The notes beneath the pieces are model-generated. The model had not been told where the DNA came from and did not search any database. It saw only the letters and a list, made by a program, of their open reading frames with translations. Shown here piece by piece: positions 52,082 through 60,783 of a DNA stretch of 64,000 nucleotides (its first letter is position 1; each line of letters starts with the position of its first letter). Both the position numbers and the translations under genes were made by a program. The stretch comes from Bradyrhizobium sp. in8p8 (GTDB lineage: Bacteria > Pseudomonadota > Alphaproteobacteria > Rhizobiales > Xanthobacteraceae), in assembly GCF_000426845.1 (NCBI RefSeq), contig NZ_AUGD01000003.1, forward strand, positions 455,459 to 519,458. The letters are read 5' to 3'.

Positions 52082-52170
52082 CCCGACTTTCTTCCCCTGC
52101 CGGCCAAGGCCGTCATTCCTCGCGAAACAACAAAGTCGTTCCTGCCATCCTCCGCGTTGCTCCGGTCGCA
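52082..52170 (+). ncRNA. Intergenic leader, family B copy 2 (DUF736 gene)
   Basis: CGACTTT (52084-52090) pairs with AAAGTCG (52132-52138), enclosing CGGCC-AA-GGCCG (52101-52112). TCGCGAAACAA lies in the loop and GCCATCCTCCGC follows at 52144, as in copy 1. The DUF736 ATG is about 90 bases further on. Confidence 0.65.
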
Positions 52171-52256
52171 AGCGATGCGGCGTCGGTCGCCTCCGGCCTG
52201 TCGATCGCCATCGAGGCCGCAATGGAGCGGTCCCGAAAACGAAACGGAGACTTACA

Positions 52257-52580
52257 ATGGCGACCATCGGCACCTTCAAGAAGACCGGCTCGAACGAGTT
52301 CACCGGCGAAATCGTAACCCTCAGCGTCCAAGCCAAGGGCGTGCGCATCGTCCCCGACACCCGCGCCACCGGCGAGAACGCCCCCAGCCACCGGGTTCTG
52401 GTCGGCCGCGCGGAAATCGGCGCCGCCTGGTCCAAGCGCTCCAACGAGGGCCGCGACTATCTGGGCCTCAAGCTCGACGATCCGAGCTTCAACGCCCCCA
52501 TCTACGCCAACCTCTTCGACGACGAGGACGGCGACACCCACTCGCTGATCTGGTCCCGCCCGACCCGCCGCGGCGACTGA
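52257..52580 (+). CDS. DUF736 protein
   Basis: 107 aa, complete family length. Typical sequence: MATIGTFKKTGSNEFTGEI, VRIVPDTRATGENAPSHRV, GRAEIGAAWSKRSNEGRDYLGLKLDDPSF and ANLFDDEDGDTHSLIWSRP. DUF736 proteins are strongly tied to rhizobial and sphingomonad plasmids and integrative elements and are highly expressed; function unknown. CGGAGAC lies seven bases before the start. A strong hairpin terminates the gene. Confidence 0.92.
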   Translation: MATIGTFKKTGSNEFTGEIVTLSVQAKGVRIVPDTRATGENAPSHRVLVGRAEIGAAWSKRSNEGRDYLGLKLDDPSFNAPIYANLFDDEDGDTHSLIWSRPTRRGD

Positions 52581-52590
52581 GCCCCGAGCA

Positions 52591-52620
52591 AGGCCCCGGC
52601 CGAACAGGCCGGGGCCTTTC
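52591..52620 (+). terminator. Terminator after the DUF736 gene
   Basis: AGGCCCCGGCC (52591-52601) and GGCCGGGGCCT (52607-52617), perfect 11-bp stem with GAACA loop and TTTCC after it. Ten bases after the stop. Confidence 0.8.
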
Positions 52621-52780
52621 CACTGCTAGCGCGAATCACTTCGGCCGCCCGGCGAGGGCACCGCCAGCCCTGAGACGCCGATTACCCTCGCAATGGGCGC
52701 AAAGAACGACTATTATAGATGGGGTATTCGGGCACTCCCTAGCCAACAAAGTCGTGGATGTTCCTGAATTCCTCAGCGAT
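52621..52780. other. Junction between backbone and metal module
   Basis: 160 bp without a gene. Its lower GC content and the sudden change of gene content suggest a join between the element backbone and the metal-resistance cargo. Confidence 0.35.
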
Positions 52781-53194
52781 TCAGGGGGCATCATGCGAGT
52801 TGGGTGAGTCAGCTAAAACTTCTATGATCCGGCACGATGCGACTTTCCCATTGTCGCACGATTTGATCATCCGAGTGAGCTCGCTCTTAAGTCCGAGAAG
52901 GCGTCGGATCCGCACCTCGACGGCTTCGAGCTGATCGGTGGCAATTCGGCTCACCTGCTCACAAGAGGACTCTGGCCTTTCCTGCAGAGCGAGCATCGTC
53001 TTAATAGCCGGGATGTCGAAGCCGAGATCCCTGGAATGGCGTATGAACGTCAGTCGCCGAACATCCTCTGCTTCATAGAGGCGCCGCCTGCTCTCTGTGC
53101 GGGGCGGCGGCGGGATGAGATTGATCCGCTCGTAGTAGCGGATTGTCTCGATATTGACGCCTGTCCGTTGTGACAAGGCTCCGATGGTGATCAT
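52781..53194 (-). CDS. MerR-family divalent-metal regulator (PbrR/CadR type)
   Basis: 137 aa from ATG 53194. It has the MerR DNA-binding domain ITIGALSQRTGVNIETIRYYERINLI, a long dimerisation helix and the metal loop KSCDNGKVASCRIIE. Cysteines are Cys78, Cys113 and Cys121: the Cys78 position is that of divalent-ion sensors (Pb, Cd, Zn, Hg), while the seven-residue loop spacing is CueR-like. It should untwist promoters with a 19-bp spacer; two such promoters occur at 55462 and 56184. It lies downstream of nadE on the same strand rather than next to its targets. Confidence 0.9.
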   Translation of the reverse strand: MITIGALSQRTGVNIETIRYYERINLIPPPPRTESRRRLYEAEDVRRLTFIRHSRDLGFDIPAIKTMLALQERPESSCEQVSRIATDQLEAVEVRIRRLLGLKSELTRMIKSCDNGKVASCRIIEVLADSPNSHDAP

Positions 53195-53308
53195 GGCGAA
53201 TTCATTCCGTAACGGTGGTTCGAGTAGGGATAACAACTGGGCGGAAGCGTCATCGGCATCCGTGCGCCGATTGCCGTTGGCCGCTGAGCGCCAACCCTCA
53301 GGGCACGT

Positions 53309-55354
53309 TCATTCCGACGGCGTGTGAGCGCGCAACTCCTCCAACCAGAGGCGGGCGTTGCCATCCGACGGAGCGCGCCAATCGCCGCGCGGCGACAGCG
53401 AGCCGCCAGCAGTGACTTTGGGGCCGTTCGGCGACGCCGAGCGCTTGAACTGGCTGATCGTGAAGAAGCGATAGAGGAACACCTCCATCCACGATCTGAT
53501 TGTGGGCAGATCATATGCGCGACGGCGCTCTTCCGGATACTGTGGAGGCCAAGCTCCGGCGGTGGCGTCACGCCAGGCATGGAAGGCCAGGAAAGCGATC
53601 TTCGACGGCTTCAGGCCATAGCGCGTCAAATAAAACAGGGTAAAATCCTGCAGTTCATAAGGCCCAATCTTCTCCTCCGTACTTTGTAAGGCGCCGCCTT
53701 CGCCGGCCGGCACGAGTTCTGGCGAAATCACAGTGTCAAGAATGGAGAGCAACGTGCCGTTCGTTGCCTCATCGAAGGCGGCTGACTGTGCCACCCAGCG
53801 GATCAAATGCTGGATGAGTGTTTTCGGCACCGACGCGTTGACGTTGTAGTGGCTCATATGGTCGCCGACACCGTAGGTCGACCAGCCGAGCGCGATTTCG
53901 GACAGATCGCCAGTGCCAAGCACCATGGCGCCTCGCTGGTTGGCTGCACGGAACAAGATGTCCGTGCGCAGGCCCGCCTGCACGTTCTCGAACGTCACGT
54001 CGTAAACCGGCTCGCCTTGCGCGAACGGATGCTGAAGTGACGCCAGCATCTGCTGCGCCAACGGCTTGATGTCGATCTCCTCGGCGGTGACGCCGAGACT
54101 ACGCATCAGCGTCCAGGCATTTGCCTTGGTGGCCTCCCCCGTCGCGAAGCCCGGCATCGTGAAGCCGAGAATGTCGGACCGGGGCCAGCCTAGCCGGTCG
54201 AACGCTTTCGCCGCCACGATCAGCGCGTGAGTGGAGTCCAGACCACCGGAGACCCCGATGCAGACGCGGCGGATGCCCGTCGCCTGAAGGCGCTTCATCA
54301 ACCCCTGGACCTGGATGCTGTAGGCCTCATAACAGTCCTGGTCGAGGCGTGCCGGATCGGCTGGAGCATAGGGGAAGCGCGCGACGGCCCTGCGCAGCCC
54401 GAGGTCCGTCATCGACGGCTCGAACCGGAAGCCGATACGCCGGAACCTGTCTTCAGGCATAGCTTGTGCGATGGCCGCCTCGTTGAAGGTGCCGGTGCGC
54501 AGGCGCTCCAGTCTGAGCCTATCAACGTCGACATCGGCGATGGCCATTTGCGAGTCCTGCGGGAACCGTTCGGTCTCTGCCAGCAGCTGCCCGAGTTCAT
54601 AAATGCAGGCTTGACCGTCCCAAGCGAGGTCCGTCGTCGACTCGCCCGGACCGGCCGCGGAATAGATGTATGCAGCCCAGCACCGCGCCGATTGGGTTGC
54701 GCAGAGCAGCCGGCGGGTTTCGGCCTTGCCGACAGTGATGTTGCTGGCCGAGAGGTTGGTAAGGATGAGAGCGCCAGCGAGCGCGGCAAAGTCGCTGGGC
54801 GGAGCCGGTCCCCATACGTCCTCGCACAGCTCGACGTGGAAGACGAAGCCTGGCAAATCCTCGGCCGCTAAAATCATATCCATTCCGAAGGGGACGGACT
54901 GACCAGCGATCTCGATGGTAGCGCCTTTCAAGTTTCGGCCCGAAGCGAACCAACGCTTTTCGTAGAATTCCCGATAATTCGGCAGATGTCCTTTGGGAAC
55001 AACACCCAAAATGCGCCCACGATGGACGGCGACAGCGCAATTGTAGAGTCGTCCTTCCCGCACCAGCGGCGCGCCGATGAGCAGAACCGGCGAAAGCTCG
55101 CGGCTCGCGGCCGCGACTTCCTCGATCGCTTGTTCCACCCGCTGCAGCAACGCGGCTTGGCCGAGAAGATCGTCAATCGCGTAACCGCAGAGGCCCAATT
55201 CCGGGAACACCATCAGCGCAACACCCTGGCGCGCACCGTCGCGGGCGAGCGCGAGCGTCTCAGCGACATTGTAGCTGGGATCGGCGACTTCGCATTTCGG
55301 TGTACAGGCAGCCACGCGAACGAAACCCTGCTGATAAATCGAATAGAAGCTCAT
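53309..55354 (-). CDS. nadE: Glutamine-dependent NAD+ synthetase
   Basis: 681 aa, the long actinobacterial-type NadE. The N-terminal nitrilase-like glutaminase has the triad Glu52 (FPELGLCGY), Lys121 (VVPKGHLP) and Cys177 (VELCEDV). The C-terminal synthetase has the P-loop GVSGGLDST and the region [16 protein letters not shown]. It amidates nicotinic acid adenine dinucleotide to NAD+ using glutamine. Sequence resembles the roughly 680-aa mycobacterial enzyme rather than the shorter alphaproteobacterial form, which points to horizontal origin. It separates merR from the MerR-type operator and is divergent from the MAPEG gene. Confidence 0.92.
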   Translation of the reverse strand: MSFYSIYQQGFVRVAACTPKCEVADPSYNVAETLALARDGARQGVALMVFPELGLCGYAIDDLLGQAALLQRVEQAIEEVAAASRELSPVLLIGAPLVREGRLYNCAVAVHRGRILGVVPKGHLPNYREFYEKRWFASGRNLKGATIEIAGQSVPFGMDMILAAEDLPGFVFHVELCEDVWGPAPPSDFAALAGALILTNLSASNITVGKAETRRLLCATQSARCWAAYIYSAAGPGESTTDLAWDGQACIYELGQLLAETERFPQDSQMAIADVDVDRLRLERLRTGTFNEAAIAQAMPEDRFRRIGFRFEPSMTDLGLRRAVARFPYAPADPARLDQDCYEAYSIQVQGLMKRLQATGIRRVCIGVSGGLDSTHALIVAAKAFDRLGWPRSDILGFTMPGFATGEATKANAWTLMRSLGVTAEEIDIKPLAQQMLASLQHPFAQGEPVYDVTFENVQAGLRTDILFRAANQRGAMVLGTGDLSEIALGWSTYGVGDHMSHYNVNASVPKTLIQHLIRWVAQSAAFDEATNGTLLSILDTVISPELVPAGEGGALQSTEEKIGPYELQDFTLFYLTRYGLKPSKIAFLAFHAWRDATAGAWPPQYPEERRRAYDLPTIRSWMEVFLYRFFTISQFKRSASPNGPKVTAGGSLSPRGDWRAPSDGNARLWLEELRAHTPSE

Positions 55355-55461
55355 CCGCCGGTCTCATCTCGTGTTCTTGCGGTGCCCGATCTCGGCACCA
55401 AGTGGCCGTGACCGCTGTTACGGCGACCGGGTTCAGTCACGGCCTCGACCCCTCGCAAGGG

Positions 55462-55492
55462 TTGATTCTGTAGTTACTACAGGATTTATATA
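55462..55492 (+). promoter_or_regulatory. MerR-type promoter/operator 1
   Basis: TTGATT (-35, 55462-55467), 19-bp spacer and TATATA (-10, 55487-55492). The spacer carries the perfect dyad CTGTAGTTACTACAG (55468-55482). The overlong spacer with a dyad is the hallmark of MerR-activated promoters. It reads toward the MAPEG gene. Confidence 0.9.
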
Positions 55493-55590
55493 CCTATGAT
55501 CGGGGCGTGTGAACCCACGCGCGATGAGTGGTCGCCCCCGGTCTTTCATCACCACAGGCAGGCGGCGGAGGACGACAAGGAGCAAGGACA

Positions 55591-56139
55591 GTGTTCAAGA
55601 GGCTCAGTTCTGACCAGGTGGGCATTGTCCGAGCCTCAGCCGTCGCGCTCGCCTTCGCGGCGGTCGTCCTTGTGGTTGGCTATGCCTGGCTGCCTCCTGA
55701 ATTGTTCGGCCTCAGCCCAGAGATGGACTTCGGTGAGCGGATCGCGTTCACGTTGAAGGCGAGTATTCTCATGTTTCTCTGGCTGGCCGGCTGCGTCGGC
55801 GCGGTGAGCAGAGGCAGGTTCTATTCGCCGGCGGATATACGGGGCTCGGCGTTCGGCAAACCCAGCCCGGCAATCGCCGTGCGTGCCGCGGTGCTGCAGA
55901 ATTCATTGGAGCAGACAGTACTGGCTTTTGGCGCACATCTGACCCTAGCAGCGCTTCTGCGAGAAACCGAACTGGTGCTCATACCGCTGCTGGTTGCTCT
56001 GTTTCTGGTTGGCCGCATCACCTTTGCATTCGGCTACGCCAAACGAGTCTCAGGCCGGGCTTTTGGCATGGCGCTCACCGGCGCCTCAATAATCGCGAGC
56101 TATGGAATTGTGGTCGGGCTGATAGCCGCCGGACGCTGA
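55591..56139 (+). CDS. MAPEG-family membrane protein
   Basis: 182 aa from GTG 55591 (AAGGACA upstream). Four transmembrane helices and the MAPEG pattern QNSLEQTVLAFGAHLTLA, LIPLLVALFLVGRITFAFGYA, SGRAFGMALTG. MAPEG members are glutathione-linked or eicosanoid enzymes; bacterial ones are uncharacterised, and a thiol-related protection role in metal stress is possible. It is the first gene after a MerR-type promoter, so it should be metal-induced. Confidence 0.8.
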   Translation: MFKRLSSDQVGIVRASAVALAFAAVVLVVGYAWLPPELFGLSPEMDFGERIAFTLKASILMFLWLAGCVGAVSRGRFYSPADIRGSAFGKPSPAIAVRAAVLQNSLEQTVLAFGAHLTLAALLRETELVLIPLLVALFLVGRITFAFGYAKRVSGRAFGMALTGASIIASYGIVVGLIAAGR

Positions 56140-56183
56140 CGTCTGTCGCTCGCTTGGACGGCAAAAAACGATTGAAAGGCCTC

Positions 56184-56214
56184 TTGCTCCTGTAGCCACT
56201 ACAGAATGTATGGT
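56184..56214 (+). promoter_or_regulatory. MerR-type promoter/operator 2
   Basis: TTGCTC (-35, 56184-56189), 19-bp spacer, TATGGT (-10, 56209-56214), dyad CTGTAG-CCA-CTACAG (56190-56204). Same half-sites as operator 1. It reads into the metal ATPase gene. Confidence 0.87.
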
Positions 56215-56268
56215 GCGTGAAAGGATTCGAGCCGGGCTCGAGAGAATAAGCAAATTTAGGAGACCGCA

Positions 56269-59200
56269 ATGACTATTGAAGCCGAGGCTAGAAGCACCTT
56301 AGGCACGTTACGCTTCAAGGTTGAGGGCTTGGATTGTCAGAACGAAGTTCGGATGCTTCGTGCCGCGGTCGGTCCCGTCGTCGGTGGCGAGGACAAGTTG
56401 TCGTTCGACACCAAGGGCGGTGTCATGGAGGTCGCGGGCCTGACCGCTCCGGCACTCGATACCATTGAGCAGGCGGTCGCTACCACTGGAATGAGGGCAC
56501 AATTGCTGGCTGAGCTGGATAAGTCCTCCGCGTCGGCGTGGCTGTTCAAGGTCGAGGGCCTCGATTGCAAAAACGAGGTCGCGATGCTCAAGCGCGAAAT
56601 CGGCCCTCTGGTTGGCGGTGAGGACTGGCTCGCCTTCGACACAGCAAAGGGGTTGATGACGGTCGCGCCTCAGCACCGTGCCTCGATCGACGAACTCGTG
56701 AGCGGCATCTCAAGAACCGGGATGTCAGGCTCTCTCATCCAGGATGGTTCGGCCGAAACCATGCTCCTGCGTGTGCGCGGCCTCGACTGCAAGAATGAGG
56801 TGGCTGCTCTGACCAGGGAACTGGGACCGCTCGTTGGCGAGGATAAGCTCGCCTTCGACACTTCGCAGGGTGCGATGACCATTGCACCTCAGAGCGGGAC
56901 AACCCTCCAAGAGATCGAACAGGCGGTCGCGCGAACCGGGATGCGGGCTGAGCTGTGGACAGCGCCGGCCGTTGCTGAGCAGGCAACCTGCGATGCCGCA
57001 GGATCCGCGTGCGGTTGCGCGACCAACGTGAAGGAAGCCCTCAGCCCGCCGCCGATCAATCTGCCTGGCGGCGTTGTCTATCGAATCCATGGCATGGATT
57101 GTGCCGACGAGATCGCCGCCCTGAAGCGCGAAGTCGGCCCGCTCGTTGGTGAGGACAAGCTCGCTTTCGACCTTCTTAACGGCCGCATGTCGATCGACAT
57201 GGCGCCTGACGCCGCCTTGGAGGCCAAGATCGAGAAGGCCGTTGTACGCGCCGGCCTGCAGGCGGAGCCCTGGACCGAGGGCGCCACCAGCGAAGGGGCA
57301 CGGGCAGAAGAGCGGCGCAGACGCATTCAATCATGGCTGACTGCTGCGAGCGGCCTGTTCGTCGCGATCGGATTTGCGGTTCACGCCTGGGTCGGAGGTG
57401 GAATCATCGCGGCCTTCGAGGCAGGCGAACATGGTGCAGGTGCAACGCCGCTGCTAAGCGTCATTCTCTATACGCTCGCCGCGCTTTGTGCTGTGCGTTA
57501 CGTGGCCCCGAAGGCTTGGCTCGCGGCCAGGCGCCTGCGTCCCGACATGAACCTCCTGATGGTGATCGCCGTCGTGGGTGCGATCGGAATTGGCGCTTGG
57601 TTCGAAGCCGCAACGGTTTCGTTCTTCTTCGCGCTCGCCCTTGCTCTCGAGGCCTGGAGCCTCGGCCGAGCGCGGCGGGCCGTGGCGGCCCTGATGGAGC
57701 TCGCGCCGCCGACCGCGCGCATCATGCTTGAAGACGGCACGGAGAGAGACGTGCCGGCAGCCGAAGTCCGTGTCGGTTCGCACATCATTATTCGACCTGG
57801 CGATAAAGTACCGCTCGACGGCCGTGTGGCCGCCGGAGAGAGTGAGGTCAACCAGGCACCGATCACCGGCGAAAGCGTCCCGGTCTTCAAATCGGAAGGA
57901 GACGACGTTTTTGCAGGCACCATCAACGGCGAAGGCGCGCTGGACGTCGTGACCACCAAGGCGTCAAGCGATACCACGCTCGCGCAGATCATCCGCATGG
58001 TCGGCTCCGCGCAGGGCCGGCGGGCTCCCAGCGAGCAGTGGGTCGAGAAATTTGCACGCGTCTATACGCCCGTCGTTATGGCGCTCGCGATAGCCGTTTT
58101 TTTGGTGCCGCCGCTGTTGCTCGGTGGTGGCTGGGAGGTTTGGTTCTATCGCGCCCTCGTATTGCTCGTGATCGCCTGCCCCTGCGCCCTTGTCATCTCG
58201 ACGCCCGTGACCATTGTGGCTGCCCTTGCGGGAGCTGCGAAGCAGGGCGTGTTGGTGAAAGGCGGCGTCCATCTCGAGACGCCGGCGCGCTTGAAAGCAA
58301 TCGCCATGGACAAGACGGGGACGCTCACCGAAGGACGTCCTCAGGTCGTGGAGATCTTGGCGCTCGGCAGCCGAAACGAGGATGACCTTCTTCGGTTAGC
58401 AGCAGCCCTCGAGGCGCGCAGCGAGCACCCCATCGCCCGCGCTATTTTGGCGAGGGCAACAGAAAACGGCATTGCCGCACAACCGGCCGAGGCCGTCCAG
58501 GCCATCACGGGTCGCGGCATGACCGGCCGCGTCTCCGGTCGCGAAGTCTGGCTTGGGTCACGCCGCTACCTCGATGAACGCGCGGTCGGCTCACCGGCCA
58601 TCCTGGAACGCGCCGACACACTTTCCGGCGCTGGCCGGACCATTGTCGCCGTTGGCGACGGCCAGGAAGTCTGGGGACTGATCGCTGTTGCCGATGCTGT
58701 GAGGGCTGAAGCCAAGGATATCGTCACCGCGCTGCATCGGGCGGGCGTGGAAAAAGTGGTGATGCTGACAGGCGACAATCGGGCCACCGCCGAGGCGATT
58801 GCCAAGCAGACCGGCATTGATGAAGTTCGCGCGGAACTTCTGCCCGGCGACAAGGTCACGGCCGTCGAGGACCTGGTTCGGCGCTATGGCGTCGTCGCCA
58901 TGGTGGGTGACGGGGTCAATGACGCCCCTGCCATGGGCCGCGCCAATCTCGGCATTGCCATGGGCGCAATGGGGAGCGACGCAGCCATCGAAACGGCAGA
59001 CGTCGCCCTGATGTCGGACGACCTCTCCAGACTTCCCTGGCTCGTGCGCCATTCACGAGCCACGCTCGCCGTCATTCGGCAGAATATCGCCTTCTCGATC
59101 GCCGTGAAGCTGTTGTTCACAGTGCTGACGGTGATCGGTCTCGCATCCCTTTGGGGCGCGATCGCCGCCGATGTTGGGGCCTCCCTGCTGGTCGTTCTCA

Positions 59201-59322
59201 ACGGTTTGCGGCTCCTCAATCGGGAACAGCGCCAGAGAGATGGTGGCCCAGTCGGCGGCGCAAAGGTTCGAGCACAGGAGCGCCAGCATTCCACTGTGGC
59301 TCGCCCTGCAACTGCGCATTGA
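56269..59322 (+). CDS. P1B-type heavy-metal ATPase with four N-terminal metal-binding repeats
   Basis: 1017 aa. Four HMA-like repeats have single-Cys motifs GLDCQNE, GLDCKNE, GLDCKNE and GMDCADE (Cys23, 100, 174, 278) instead of CxxC. A Cys-rich stretch (Cys241, 248, 250) lies between repeats 3 and 4. The ATPase core has CPC637-639 in the membrane, the phosphorylated Asp681 in DKTGTLTEG, SEHPIARAI and GDGVNDAPAM. The CPC and sequence character fit a Zn/Cd/Pb exporter (ZntA/CadA/PbrA). It pumps metal to the periplasm, where the downstream phosphatase could help trap it. Family members usually have one or two repeats. Confidence 0.93.
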   Translation: MTIEAEARSTLGTLRFKVEGLDCQNEVRMLRAAVGPVVGGEDKLSFDTKGGVMEVAGLTAPALDTIEQAVATTGMRAQLLAELDKSSASAWLFKVEGLDCKNEVAMLKREIGPLVGGEDWLAFDTAKGLMTVAPQHRASIDELVSGISRTGMSGSLIQDGSAETMLLRVRGLDCKNEVAALTRELGPLVGEDKLAFDTSQGAMTIAPQSGTTLQEIEQAVARTGMRAELWTAPAVAEQATCDAAGSACGCATNVKEALSPPPINLPGGVVYRIHGMDCADEIAALKREVGPLVGEDKLAFDLLNGRMSIDMAPDAALEAKIEKAVVRAGLQAEPWTEGATSEGARAEERRRRIQSWLTAASGLFVAIGFAVHAWVGGGIIAAFEAGEHGAGATPLLSVILYTLAALCAVRYVAPKAWLAARRLRPDMNLLMVIAVVGAIGIGAWFEAATVSFFFALALALEAWSLGRARRAVAALMELAPPTARIMLEDGTERDVPAAEVRVGSHIIIRPGDKVPLDGRVAAGESEVNQAPITGESVPVFKSEGDDVFAGTINGEGALDVVTTKASSDTTLAQIIRMVGSAQGRRAPSEQWVEKFARVYTPVVMALAIAVFLVPPLLLGGGWEVWFYRALVLLVIACPCALVISTPVTIVAALAGAAKQGVLVKGGVHLETPARLKAIAMDKTGTLTEGRPQVVEILALGSRNEDDLLRLAAALEARSEHPIARAILARATENGIAAQPAEAVQAITGRGMTGRVSGREVWLGSRRYLDERAVGSPAILERADTLSGAGRTIVAVGDGQEVWGLIAVADAVRAEAKDIVTALHRAGVEKVVMLTGDNRATAEAIAKQTGIDEVRAELLPGDKVTAVEDLVRRYGVVAMVGDGVNDAPAMGRANLGIAMGAMGSDAAIETADVALMSDDLSRLPWLVRHSRATLAVIRQNIAFSIAVKLLFTVLTVIGLASLWGAIAADVGASLLVVLNGLRLLNREQRQRDGGPVGGAKVRAQERQHSTVARPATAH
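56308..57250 (+). repeat. Four tandem coding repeats in the metal ATPase N-terminus
   Basis: Repeats of about 74-80 codons, each starting near K/R-V-x-G-(L/M)-D-C and continuing GP(L/V)VG-(G)EDxLxFD...(M)T/E/S(V/I). The similarity between repeats 2, 3 and 4 is high at DNA level, indicating duplication. The spacing is shifted in the fourth by a Cys-rich insertion. Confidence 0.75.
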
Positions 59323-59328
59323 GCCAAT

Positions 59329-59357
59329 AGCGGCCGCCCTGTATTGGGGCGGCCGCT
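59329..59357 (+). terminator. Hairpin between ATPase gene and lspA
   Basis: AGCGGCCGCCC (59329-59339) and GGGCGGCCGCT (59347-59357), perfect 11-bp stem. No T-run; perhaps an attenuating or processing hairpin that lowers downstream expression. Confidence 0.5.
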
Positions 59358-59403
59358 GACGACAGAAATGCCGATCAGAACCCGAAGAACACAAGGAATC
59401 ATC

Positions 59404-59928
59404 GTGGCCGAACGTCCCGCTAGAAATATCGCGATATGGGTTGGCGGCGCATTTGTGGCCGCGCTTCTTTTCGACGTTGCTACGAAGTGGTTGATCATAA
59501 ATGCCGTCATGGTCCCGCCACGCGTGATCGAGGTTGTGCCCTTTTTCAACCTGACGCTCGGCTTCAACACCGGAGTCAGCTTCGGGATGTTCCAAGATGT
59601 CTTCCTCGAGCATCCGTTGGTGTTGGCCGGGATCAAAGTGGCGATCACGGTCGGTCTTCTCGTTTGGGCAATGCGGACCCGCAGGACCATTGAAGCAACG
59701 GCTCTCGGTTTGATCGCCGGCGGCGCCGCCGGCAACATCGTTGACCGCGTGCATCAAGGCGCGGTGACAGACTTTCTCGATTTTCACATAGGCAACTGGC
59801 ATTGGCCGACCTTCAACATGGCGGATGTTGCAATCAGCATTGGCGTCGCGCTGCTCCTGGCTGGATCGCTTTTTTCGACCCAACCGGTGCTTCGCACGCA
59901 GGAGCCGCTTAGCAACGGGAAGCGCTGA
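59404..59928 (+). CDS. lspA: Lipoprotein signal peptidase
   Basis: 174 aa from GTG 59404, six bases after AAGGA; an ATG at 59368 would add 12 residues. Four transmembrane helices. The two catalytic aspartates lie in NIVDRVHQGAVTDFLDF and FNMADVAISIG, the family signatures. It is an aspartyl protease of the inner membrane. In lead-resistance operons an LspA domain is fused to a UppP domain (PbrB/PbrC); here lspA and uppP are separate genes of the same operon with ccdA between them. It ends two bases before ccdA. Confidence 0.92.
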   Translation: MAERPARNIAIWVGGAFVAALLFDVATKWLIINAVMVPPRVIEVVPFFNLTLGFNTGVSFGMFQDVFLEHPLVLAGIKVAITVGLLVWAMRTRRTIEATALGLIAGGAAGNIVDRVHQGAVTDFLDFHIGNWHWPTFNMADVAISIGVALLLAGSLFSTQPVLRTQEPLSNGKR

Positions 59929-59930
59929 GC

Positions 59931-60665
59931 ATGGCGGCGCTGGAAATATCGTTGCTCGGGCTGGCGACAGCGGCCGCTGCCGGCGCTATCTCCTTCCTTT
60001 CACCCTGCGTCCTGCCGCTCGTGCCGGGCTACCTGTCCTATGTCGCTGGTGGCGCCGGCACGACCGGCAGCAGTGATGCGGTATCCCGGCTTCACATCTT
60101 CCGCCCTGCGCTGCTGTTCGTGCTCGGGTTCACGACCATATTCGTGCTGCTTGGAGTCAGCGCGATGGCCCTCGGCGGCCTTCTCCAACGCTTCCAGATG
60201 GAAACCAACCTGATCGGCGGAGCTCTGGTCATTGTCTTCGGTTTGGCGATGACGGGGCTCCTTCGCCTCCCGATACTCATGACCGACCGCCGATGGAACG
60301 GACCGCGCCAGGTCAATGGACCGGTCGGCGCCTTCCTGCTGGGTGTCGCCTTTGCCTTCGGCTGGACGCCCTGCATTGGCCCGGTATTGGGCTCCATCCT
60401 CACGGTAACCGCGACGTCATCAGGCAACGGCGCGATTCTTCTCGGAACTTACGGCCTCGGCCTCGGTGTGCCGTTTCTCCTCACGGCCCTCTTCATGGGA
60501 AACGCGGCAGCCGCATTGAAGCGCATGCGCCGCGTCGGTGCCGCGCTGAACATCGGCGGTGGTGCGGTCATGATCGGCGTCGGCGTTTTGATGATGACCG
60601 GGAGGTTGCAGGAGATCGCCATTTGGATGCTGATGACGTTTCCGATGCTGGGAGCGATCGGTTGA
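59931..60665 (+). CDS. ccdA: CcdA/DsbD-type thiol-electron transporter
   Basis: 244 aa with six membrane helices. The two redox cysteines are in FLSPCVLPLVPGYLSY and GWTPCIGPVLG, the conserved CcdA positions. It moves electrons from cytoplasmic thioredoxin to periplasmic thiol proteins. In metal modules it may keep periplasmic thiols, or metal-ligand proteins, reduced. It follows lspA with a 2-bp gap. Confidence 0.9.
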   Translation: MAALEISLLGLATAAAAGAISFLSPCVLPLVPGYLSYVAGGAGTTGSSDAVSRLHIFRPALLFVLGFTTIFVLLGVSAMALGGLLQRFQMETNLIGGALVIVFGLAMTGLLRLPILMTDRRWNGPRQVNGPVGAFLLGVAFAFGWTPCIGPVLGSILTVTATSSGNGAILLGTYGLGLGVPFLLTALFMGNAAAALKRMRRVGAALNIGGGAVMIGVGVLMMTGRLQEIAIWMLMTFPMLGAIG

Positions 60666-60783
60666 GGGACTCGCTGGCTGCCGCGAATTGCTGCGACTCG
60701 TCAGTCGGCTTCAGAACCCCCGCCGAACTTTGGCGCGTGATTCATCGGGGCGCGCCCGCGCCGCGCAACAACCGGGAGCCAGA

